From JBECKS01 sp964557005 (GTDB lineage Bacteria > Pseudomonadota > Gammaproteobacteria > Pseudomonadales > JBECKS01), in the NCBI GenBank assembly GCA_964557005.1, contig CAZKYI010000019.1:1-11875 (forward strand): a DNA stretch of 11,875 nucleotides, given 5' to 3'. The notes under the pieces were generated by a model. The model was given only the letters and a program-made list of their open reading frames with translations, made no database searches and was not told the origin of the DNA. The position numbers and the translations under genes were made by a program. Below are positions 5,516-11,875 of the stretch, piece by piece. Position 1 is the first letter of the stretch. Each line of letters opens with the position of its first letter.

Positions 5516-5551
5516 AAAATTATGAAAAGAATAATAAAGGTTTTGGCACTG
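5516..5551 (+). repeat. Direct repeat of the vestige at 984-1019
   Basis: This 36-base stretch spans the start of the large gene and matches 984-1019 with two substitutions. Together the copies bracket the whole cassette array (about 4.5 kb). The copy here is the intact one because it continues into the large reading frame. Confidence 0.8.
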
Positions 5552-8500
5552 GCTTTCGCAATGGTTTTACCGAATATCGGTATTACAGAAACTTTATGCG
5601 CAGTTGTAAAAATAGAAATCCAGCAAGAGCTCACCATTGAAAGGCAGGCGTTTGAAGCAACCATGCGTATTACCAATACGCTTGATTCGTTCTCAATCGA
5701 AAATCTGGAAGTAAACGTTAATTTTGAAGATGAAAATGGCAATACGGTTCTTGCAACTTCTGATTCCAATCACCCGAGTGCCAAATTTTTTATTCGTCTT
5801 GATGATTCACAAGGTATCAGTGGTTTGTCAGTCAGTACGACTCTGGGTAAGGAAGCGAATGTTACCGCTGGAACCATTTCACCCCTTGAAGCAGGTACCT
5901 TGCGCTGGTTAATTATTCCAACGGGTGAAGCGGTTACGGGTAATGCGCTGGAAAGTTTGTATTTTGTGGGTGCAGAACTTCGTTATACCTTTGGTGGCAA
6001 GCCAGACAAAATTACGGTTGCACCTGATTATATCTGGGTTAAAGCACAACCTGATCTGGTACTGGATTACTTCATGACACGAGAAGTAAAAGCAGATGAA
6101 CCGACTACGCAAAATATTATTGAACCGGTTGTGCCACACACTTTGGGTGTGCGTTTGCATAACATGGGTAAGGGCACTGCGAGTAAAGTAAAAATTGAAA
6201 GCGCCCAGCCAAGGATTGTTGAAAACGAGCAAGGTCTTGCCATTGGCTTTGAAATTCTTGCGAGTTTTGTGGGTAATGCGGTCGCCGAAAAAAGTTTGTT
6301 AATCGACTTTGGTGATATTGCTGCGCATTCATCAAAAATGGGTCGCTGGATAATGGAAACGACTTTGTCTGGTGAATATATCGAGTTTAAGGCGAGTTTT
6401 TCGCATTCTGATGAGCTGGGTGGAAAATTAACGTCTTTAATTGACAGTGTGAACGCACATTTTCTTGAGAAAGATGTGATGGTTGATTTGCCCGGGCGAG
6501 ATAAAGTGCTCGATTATCTGGCAGCCGATGGTACGCCACCGCTGTTGAGTTACACCCTGTATGAAAGTGATCATATTCAGGATGCCAAAATGGGTAACTG
6601 TTATAACTGCGCAGCTGTTACTTTTAAAGATGGCGCTACGATAGGTTCTGAATATTTTATTGGAGCAACAGCAGCGCGTGATTACACCAATACCGCTGAC
6701 ATTGGATTTAACTATTTTAAAATGGTTGATCCCTATCGAAATAATCCTTACTACCCCAATTCTTTTATTAACACCAAGTTTATTTCGAGCGTTATCCGTA
6801 GCGATGGCAAGGTGTTAAATTCGTATAATTATTGGTTAAGTGAAACGCGTGATTCACAAGTAGGCGAAGAGTTTCACTATTATCTGAATATTTTCGACTT
6901 TACAGAAACCACCGCCACTTACACCTATACCTTCACGTTTAAAGATATTGGTGATGTGCCTCAAGCACCGTCGATTGGCACCATATTGGACAAAACGGTA
7001 GCGGAACGGCAGCAAGTCAACTTTCTGGTTTTGACTACTGACTTGAATGGCACCATTCCGAGCCTGACTGCCAGTGCCTTACCTGAAGGTGCGCGTTTCA
7101 CTTATGACAATAATGGTAAAGGTGCGTTTTACTGGACACCCGCTGTTGGTCAGGCGGGGCAATACACGATTGAATTTACCGCCAGTGATGGTGAATTAAC
7201 TGACAATGAAATTGTGCATATCACCGTTACCTCAATTAACGACAGTGATTCTGATGGCATGCTCGATGAATGGGAAATTGAACACTTTGGCGACCTGGGC
7301 AGAGATGGTACAGGGGATGCTGATGGTGATGGGTTTACCGACCTTGAAGAGTTTAACAATCATACCGACCCGAATGACGCACCACTGGCACCCTCTGTAC
7401 CCAGAATTATTTCCCCGATTAATCGGGCTTATGTTGAAACGCTGACACCAACAGTGGTGATCGAAAATTCGCGCCATTTGGCGAGTATGATCGCGCACTA
7501 CCAGTTTGAATTGTATGCTGATGAAACGCTAACAGAGCTGATTGGTTCAGCTTTTGCTGTTACAGAAGGGATTGAAAGCACATCTTTTGTAATTGATGCT
7601 GCAATGTTAGATGTTGCCTATGGAGCAAGCCTGCAAGACCACCAGAATTTTTATTGGCGTGTTCGTGCCTATGACAGTGAGCTTTCATCACCTGTGTATA
7701 GCGAGTGGTTGAATGCGAAATTCAGTACCCGTGTCACCAATACCCCGCCTGTGCCTGGGAGCATATCGTCACCCGAGATTGCAGGGATTGTGACCAGCTT
7801 TACACCGCTGTTTTCAGTCACCAATGCCAGCGATTCGATTTTTGACACGCTGACTTACAATTTTTATTTATATGAAAGCGGTGATACCGAGAACCCGATT
7901 GATACCTTGTTAGCCATTGAGGAAGGTGAAGAGGGTATTACCAGCTGGATGTCCAATGTTACCTTGCAGGAAAATCAGGCGTATAGCTGGAAATATTCTG
8001 TCAGCGATGGGGTTAATGTCGTTGAAAGTGCGTTGGTGAGTTTTTATGTCAGTCTTTCCAATGAAGCACCGATTGATCCGCTGATTGCTTTTCCTTTAGT
8101 GAATGCCCTGATTACGGGGGATAACTATCGTGACCTGCTTCAGTTAAGCGTAAGCAATAGCCTTGACCCTGAAGGTGATGTGATTGCCTATGAATTTGAA
8201 ATAGACACATCCAATACATTTGATTCTCCCCGCTATCGTCATTCAGGTTTTATTGAAGAAGGTGTTATCTACACAAGCTGGAATCCGGGATTTTATTACT
8301 GGCGGGATAACACCCGCTATTACTGGCGAGTGAGGGCAGTTAACGAGGGTTTCTGGAATAACGTGTATAGCAACTGGGTATATGGTTCGTTTTCAGTCAA
8401 CAGTAAAAATGATTTACCTTCTGCGCCTGTTGCCATTAATCCGGGCAATGATGCGCAAGTGTTATTGCTGTCTCCCATTTTAAAAGCCAGTAACGCAATT

Positions 8501-11440
8501 GATCTGGATCATGATGAACTCAGTTACGAATTTGAATTGTGTGCTGATTTTTCAATGCAAACAGAGTGTGTGAGTGCACAAGGTTTGGGTGTGCCTGAAT
8601 GGACAACTCCTGCTTTGGCAGATATGCAGGATTATTTTTGGCATGTACGTGCAAATGACGGGACAGGCAATGGTAACTGGAGTTCTGTCTATCGTTTCCA
8701 TGTAAACACGACAGGAGAAGATGAAGCGCCGTTCATGCAGTTTGAATTGCCTGATGCAAATATTTCACTAGTCGCAGAACCGCTATTGCTTCAGTGGCAG
8801 GATAGTGATGCAAATAGCAGTGCCAGCATCAATCTGTATTACAACTACGGGAATGTGGTTGATCATGATTTGCAAAATAGCCATTTGATTATTGGTGGCT
8901 TGCAAGAAGATTATGATGAAGCAGGTGATCAATATTTATGGAACCACCTGGGCTTACCCGCTGGAGAATATCGCATCTGGGCGAGTATTGATGATGGTGT
9001 AAATCCCGTCAGCTATGCGGATTTGGCTGCCATCATCTCGTTAGAACCGCTTGTTACGCATTCACTCAGTGTTGCTACGAACAATATAACAATGGGTTCT
9101 GCAAGGATTACGAGTGGCGCACCCTATTACAAGCATACCTATGCCACTGTATTGGCAATTCCAGAAGCAGGTTTTGCATTTCAGTATTGGGAAAACAGTT
9201 CAGAACCGGGTTTGGCTTTATCGGGTTCGCACACATTTACCTTCCTGATTGAGGAAGATGTGGCGCTGAGAGCTGTGTTTGCCCCTGCAGATTTTAATGT
9301 GTCAGTTTCAATCTTGCCCAGGGAAACCGGCATTGTTTCGGGTGCGGGTGATTATGTGAGTGGCGCTTCAGTGACATTGTATGCGCAAGCCTATGATGGA
9401 TTCGTATTTGTTGAATGGTTAGGCACACAAAGTTCTCTGGCTAACCCGTTAAATTTCACCGCAACAAGCAATGAAACAATTATCGCCAGTTTCGATTTGG
9501 ATCCAGACTACCATGAACCTGAAAATCAAGACGCAGATATGGATGGCGTTACCGATAATCTGGATTTGTGCCCGAATACCGATGCAGGGTTAAGTGTTGA
9601 TGAAGATGGCTGCGCGAGTAATCAAATCGATTCTGATGGAGATGGCGTAGTAGATTCTGATGATGCTTTCCCATTCAACGCAGCTGCTTCGGTGGATACC
9701 GATGGTGACGGTATGCCGGATGAATGGCATGCAGGTTGTGATGCAATGTGCCAAAGCAGTTCCGGTTTGATTCTGGATCTGGATGATGATAACGATGGGC
9801 TTCCTGATGCTTGGGAGATTGCTTATGGGCTTGACCCCAATACACCTGATGCGCATCTGGATTCAGATGGTGATCACTTCATTAACTATGTCGAGTATCT
9901 GAACAACTCACTGCCCAATTCAGCGGCTTCTGTACCTCGTGCTGAAAGAGTGTTTTCGATTACAGATGCTTCTGATGATGCTGTAGAAAACACGGTGAAT
10001 GGAAGTGTAGATTTGGATTTGAATTATGTGTTCATTCGCGGAAACAGAGATGCAGGTTTACGTTTCCCACTGAATCTTGAATCAGATAATACCGTGTTCT
10101 CTGCAAAAATCCGTTTCATTGCTTTCTCTTCGGATTCGGCAAGCAATGCGGGTGAGATTTATGCGGAACTCGCGGGTGGTGATTCAGAAACATTTGCTGA
10201 AACTGCTTTTGACATTAGCTCGCGTATCAAGTCGAGTAGTTCAGTTTTCTGGACGCGTTCAGCCTGGACAAAAGAATCGGTTTATGAAACGCCCGATATT
10301 TCAAGTTTGATTATAGAGGTGATTGATCAAGCTCATTGGACGAGTGACAGCTTTATCAGTTTTGTGATTGAAACCGATGGTACGAGTGGCACCAATGGCA
10401 GAAGGGCTTATGCCTTTGAGAGTGATCCGTTAAAAGCGCCTGTACTGGTTGTTGAAACCGAGGCTTTACCAACATTCTTCGATTCAGATAACGATGGTTA
10501 CAATGATTTTGAAGAGCTTGAGTTTGGCAGTAATCCATTGGATCCAAACGAAGGTGTTGATGCCGACGGTGATGGTGTGCCAGACCCACGCGGTATTACG
10601 ATTCATGCACCTGCAAATGGCGATATTCAAGGTCTTACTGGAACCAACGGAGTGGATACCTTGTTAGGTACTTCCAGCCTGAATACTTTCAAAGCCAATA
10701 CCTTTGATATAAGTAACAGCATCGAAATTATTGATGGTGGTCCTGATGGTGCAATGATTGAGGGAACCAATAACGCTGTTCTTGATTTCACCCATATCCA
10801 ACTGATTAATATTGTTGCGATTAGAGGTAAAGCGGGCAGTGATGACATTACGGGGAGTGCTGGTAACGACACCATTGAAGGGGGAGCAGGGGCGGATACG
10901 CTGAAAGGCGGGTTAGGCGATGACTCTATTTATGGTGGTGATGGAGGCGATGTCATTTATGGTGGTGCAGGCGCAGATTACATCGAAGGCAATGTCGGTG
11001 CCGATTTGATTTATGGAGACGAAGGCAATGATGTGATTTTGGGAGGTAACGGCGCTGATACCATTTTTGGTGGTGAAGGAGATGACATCATCGAAGGTGG
11101 TGCAGGCGCAGATCATATTTATGGGGGGCCAGGGAACGATTTGTTAAGTGGTCAGGCGGGTGCTGATAGCTACTACTATAGTCTGGGTGATGGTAATGAC
11201 ACGATTGCCGAGAATGGTTCGGGTGGTGGTCAAGACCATTTGTATTTTGAAGATGTCACCTTCGCCAATATTGCTTACTCAAGAGTGGGTAATGATTTGG
11301 TGATTGATGTGAGTGCAGGGAATGGACAGGTCACGATCAAGGATTGGTTCCTGCCGCCCGGGTTTATTGTTGAAACCATTCATGATTCAACAGGTGCAAC
11401 CATGACCCATACTCAAATCAATACCTTGTTGGGATACTAA
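5522..11440 (+). CDS. Giant exported multidomain protein with Ig/FN3-like, TSP3, InlB-type, DNRLRE-like and RTX repeats
   Basis: This is a 1972-residue protein, probably exported and calcium-binding. The signal peptide covers residues about 1-27 (MKRIIKVLALAFAMVLP, possible cleavage after LCA). Residues about 28-475 are beta-rich and unassigned. About 480-572 is a cadherin/putative-Ig domain (LPEGARFTYDN, FYWTPAVGQAG). TSP3 motifs lie at about 574-618. Four Ig/FN3-like domains (about 622-1063) carry repeated tryptophan strands (YWRVRAYDSE, YYWRVRAVNEG, YFWHVRANDG), followed by another beta domain to about 1178. Two InlB-type repeats lie at about 1180-1327 (FAFQYWEN, FVFVEWLG). TSP3 motifs follow at 1337-1463, a DNRLRE/CBM-like beta-sandwich at about 1474-1650, more TSP3 at 1654-1690, thirteen RTX nonapeptides at 1769-1885, and an RTX-associated domain with GNDLVIDVSAG and VTIKDWF at the end. 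A Sec leader together with C-terminal RTX repeats is unusual. The Rhs gene starts six bases later, so the two probably form an operon. Likely roles are adhesion, cell-surface display or an accessory to Rhs delivery; none is proven. Confidence 0.92.
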   Translation: MKRIIKVLALAFAMVLPNIGITETLCAVVKIEIQQELTIERQAFEATMRITNTLDSFSIENLEVNVNFEDENGNTVLATSDSNHPSAKFFIRLDDSQGISGLSVSTTLGKEANVTAGTISPLEAGTLRWLIIPTGEAVTGNALESLYFVGAELRYTFGGKPDKITVAPDYIWVKAQPDLVLDYFMTREVKADEPTTQNIIEPVVPHTLGVRLHNMGKGTASKVKIESAQPRIVENEQGLAIGFEILASFVGNAVAEKSLLIDFGDIAAHSSKMGRWIMETTLSGEYIEFKASFSHSDELGGKLTSLIDSVNAHFLEKDVMVDLPGRDKVLDYLAADGTPPLLSYTLYESDHIQDAKMGNCYNCAAVTFKDGATIGSEYFIGATAARDYTNTADIGFNYFKMVDPYRNNPYYPNSFINTKFISSVIRSDGKVLNSYNYWLSETRDSQVGEEFHYYLNIFDFTETTATYTYTFTFKDIGDVPQAPSIGTILDKTVAERQQVNFLVLTTDLNGTIPSLTASALPEGARFTYDNNGKGAFYWTPAVGQAGQYTIEFTASDGELTDNEIVHITVTSINDSDSDGMLDEWEIEHFGDLGRDGTGDADGDGFTDLEEFNNHTDPNDAPLAPSVPRIISPINRAYVETLTPTVVIENSRHLASMIAHYQFELYADETLTELIGSAFAVTEGIESTSFVIDAAMLDVAYGASLQDHQNFYWRVRAYDSELSSPVYSEWLNAKFSTRVTNTPPVPGSISSPEIAGIVTSFTPLFSVTNASDSIFDTLTYNFYLYESGDTENPIDTLLAIEEGEEGITSWMSNVTLQENQAYSWKYSVSDGVNVVESALVSFYVSLSNEAPIDPLIAFPLVNALITGDNYRDLLQLSVSNSLDPEGDVIAYEFEIDTSNTFDSPRYRHSGFIEEGVIYTSWNPGFYYWRDNTRYYWRVRAVNEGFWNNVYSNWVYGSFSVNSKNDLPSAPVAINPGNDAQVLLLSPILKASNAIDLDHDELSYEFELCADFSMQTECVSAQGLGVPEWTTPALADMQDYFWHVRANDGTGNGNWSSVYRFHVNTTGEDEAPFMQFELPDANISLVAEPLLLQWQDSDANSSASINLYYNYGNVVDHDLQNSHLIIGGLQEDYDEAGDQYLWNHLGLPAGEYRIWASIDDGVNPVSYADLAAIISLEPLVTHSLSVATNNITMGSARITSGAPYYKHTYATVLAIPEAGFAFQYWENSSEPGLALSGSHTFTFLIEEDVALRAVFAPADFNVSVSILPRETGIVSGAGDYVSGASVTLYAQAYDGFVFVEWLGTQSSLANPLNFTATSNETIIASFDLDPDYHEPENQDADMDGVTDNLDLCPNTDAGLSVDEDGCASNQIDSDGDGVVDSDDAFPFNAAASVDTDGDGMPDEWHAGCDAMCQSSSGLILDLDDDNDGLPDAWEIAYGLDPNTPDAHLDSDGDHFINYVEYLNNSLPNSAASVPRAERVFSITDASDDAVENTVNGSVDLDLNYVFIRGNRDAGLRFPLNLESDNTVFSAKIRFIAFSSDSASNAGEIYAELAGGDSETFAETAFDISSRIKSSSSVFWTRSAWTKESVYETPDISSLIIEVIDQAHWTSDSFISFVIETDGTSGTNGRRAYAFESDPLKAPVLVVETEALPTFFDSDNDGYNDFEELEFGSNPLDPNEGVDADGDGVPDPRGITIHAPANGDIQGLTGTNGVDTLLGTSSLNTFKANTFDISNSIEIIDGGPDGAMIEGTNNAVLDFTHIQLINIVAIRGKAGSDDITGSAGNDTIEGGAGADTLKGGLGDDSIYGGDGGDVIYGGAGADYIEGNVGADLIYGDEGNDVILGGNGADTIFGGEGDDIIEGGAGADHIYGGPGNDLLSGQAGADSYYYSLGDGNDTIAENGSGGGQDHLYFEDVTFANIAYSRVGNDLVIDVSAGNGQVTIKDWFLPPGFIVETIHDSTGATMTHTQINTLLGY
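7241..7375 (+). repeat. First TSP3 calcium-binding motif block in the large gene
   Basis: This codes for two Asp-rich motifs, DSDSDGMLDEWE and DADGDGFTDLEE, at residues about 574-618 and ends in a DPND turn. Such motifs bind calcium and act as stiff linkers between beta domains. Confidence 0.8.
9530..9910 (+). repeat. Second, larger TSP3 motif block in the large gene
   Basis: Residues 1337-1463 hold five DxDxDG-type motifs: DADMDGVTDNLD, DSDGDGVVDSDD, DTDGDGMPDEWH, DDDNDGLPDAWE and DSDGDHFINYVE. An LCPNTD segment and several cysteines (CAS, GCDAMC) sit between them. The spacing is that of the OmpA/TSP3 calcium-binding family. Confidence 0.82.
10481..10590 (+). repeat. Third TSP3 motif block in the large gene
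   Basis: Two motifs, DSDNDGYNDFEE and DADGDGVPDP, link the DNRLRE-like domain to the region leading into the RTX array. Confidence 0.75.
10826..11176 (+). repeat. RTX nonapeptide array (13 repeats)
   Basis: Thirteen consecutive 27-base units code for nonapeptides near GGxGxDxUx, for example GGAGADTLK, GGDGGDVIY, GGEGDDIIE and GGAGADHIY. The first (GKAGSDDIT) and last (GQAGADSYY) are degenerate. They should form a calcium-binding parallel beta-roll. The next residues (YSLGDGNDTIAENG, then DHLYFEDV) match the domain that typically follows RTX arrays. The array is perfectly in register, with no indels. Confidence 0.92.
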
Positions 11441-11446
11441 ATCAAG

Positions 11447-11875
11447 ATGCTCGCCAGATTCCGAAGCAAAGCGTCTGTTCTGCTGTCAGGGCTTGTTGGG
11501 TTCATCTTTTTATCCCTAAGCGCTCTAACATTGGCATTACCCGGGATAGAGCATGGTACGCAGGATGTTGAAGGGATTGTGATTCCTGCGAAGAACACGG
11601 AAGTGACGACGGATATGCGCATTCAGGCCTTGGGCGGTGCTATTGAAATCACCCGCACCTGGCGGCGTGGGGAATGGATCTTCAATGAATCGTGGAATGA
11701 TCTGGATGTAGAAGTCCAGCAATATGGTGGCTTTATCGCGAATCTGAAACCCGCCAAAGTTTATGGTGGCGACATTGTGAATCCGGTGGTGATTGGCAAT
11801 GGTAATCGCTTCAAACCACAGGAAGCGAGTAGCTGCAGTGTTACGATTTTCTCAGGTAGTGGTATGCCGACTAAT
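11447..11875 (+). CDS. N-terminus of an exported Rhs/YD-repeat protein (3' truncated by window edge)
   Basis: The frame is open for 143 codons to the right edge. It starts with a classic signal peptide: MLARFRSKAS, a hydrophobic core (VLLSGLVGFIFLSLSALTLA) and probable cleavage after the last alanine. It is followed by GIVIPAKNTEVTTDMRIQ, then LGGAIEITRTWRRGEWIFN. The pattern TDMR, LGG, R-T-W and W-x-F-N is what I know from the N-termini of long exported Rhs/YD-repeat proteins (DUF6531-like region), so I expect several YD repeats and a toxin tip beyond the window. Only six bases separate it from the stop of the large gene and its own ribosome-binding site is weak, which suggests coupled translation. 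It is a plausible recipient of tips from the upstream cassettes. Confidence 0.75.
   Translation, partial: MLARFRSKASVLLSGLVGFIFLSLSALTLALPGIEHGTQDVEGIVIPAKNTEVTTDMRIQALGGAIEITRTWRRGEWIFNESWNDLDVEVQQYGGFIANLKPAKVYGGDIVNPVVIGNGNRFKPQEASSCSVTIFSGSGMPTN

Noticed and set aside
10826..11176. Tandem 27-base repeats considered as a CRISPR or DNA-level satellite
   Set aside because: The repeats are in frame, degenerate at the DNA level and encode clear RTX nonapeptides, so selection acts on the protein.

Overview
The window is a polymorphic-toxin (Rhs/YD-repeat) accessory locus, and every convincing gene is on the + strand. The Rhs proteins with Sec-type leaders and the very large exported protein carrying thrombospondin-type-3 (TSP3) and RTX repeats suggest a Gram-negative host, most likely a gammaproteobacterium. 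No core gene is present, so the assignment stays loose. Base composition is uneven: the immunity-like genes are strongly AT-rich, while the large gene and the downstream Rhs gene are closer to balanced.

Region 1 (1-966) is the 3' end of an Rhs gene, beginning inside its last core repeat, followed by a small immunity-like gene. Region 2 (about 984-1071) holds a 20-codon vestige that copies the first ten codons of the large gene starting at 5522. Region 3 (1072-5454) is an array of three complete mini-Rhs cassettes. Each has its own start codon, an N-terminal hydrophobic leader, only the last stretch of Rhs core, a shared glycine/alanine-rich pre-toxin segment and a unique C-terminal tip of about 80-100 residues. 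Each is followed at once by a small unique immunity-like gene. A further small gene with no toxin partner (5077-5454) closes the array.

Region 4 (5522-11440) is one 1972-residue exported protein: signal peptide, long beta-rich N-terminus, Ig/FN3-like domains, TSP3 calcium-binding motifs, two InlB-type repeats, a DNRLRE/CBM-like domain, thirteen RTX nonapeptides and an RTX-associated C-terminal domain. Six bases after its stop a new gene begins (11447, cut by the window edge). It has a signal peptide and an N-terminus like that of full-length exported Rhs/YD-repeat proteins.

A working model, which is inference: the large surface protein and the full-length Rhs are co-expressed as an exported pair, and the upstream cassettes are either small membrane-delivered toxins in their own right or a reservoir of tips that can recombine into the full-length Rhs through the shared core. 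The array lies between two near-identical copies of the large gene's start (984-1019 and 5516-5551), as if it had been inserted or duplicated into that junction. The toxic activities of the tips cannot be named securely from sequence alone.
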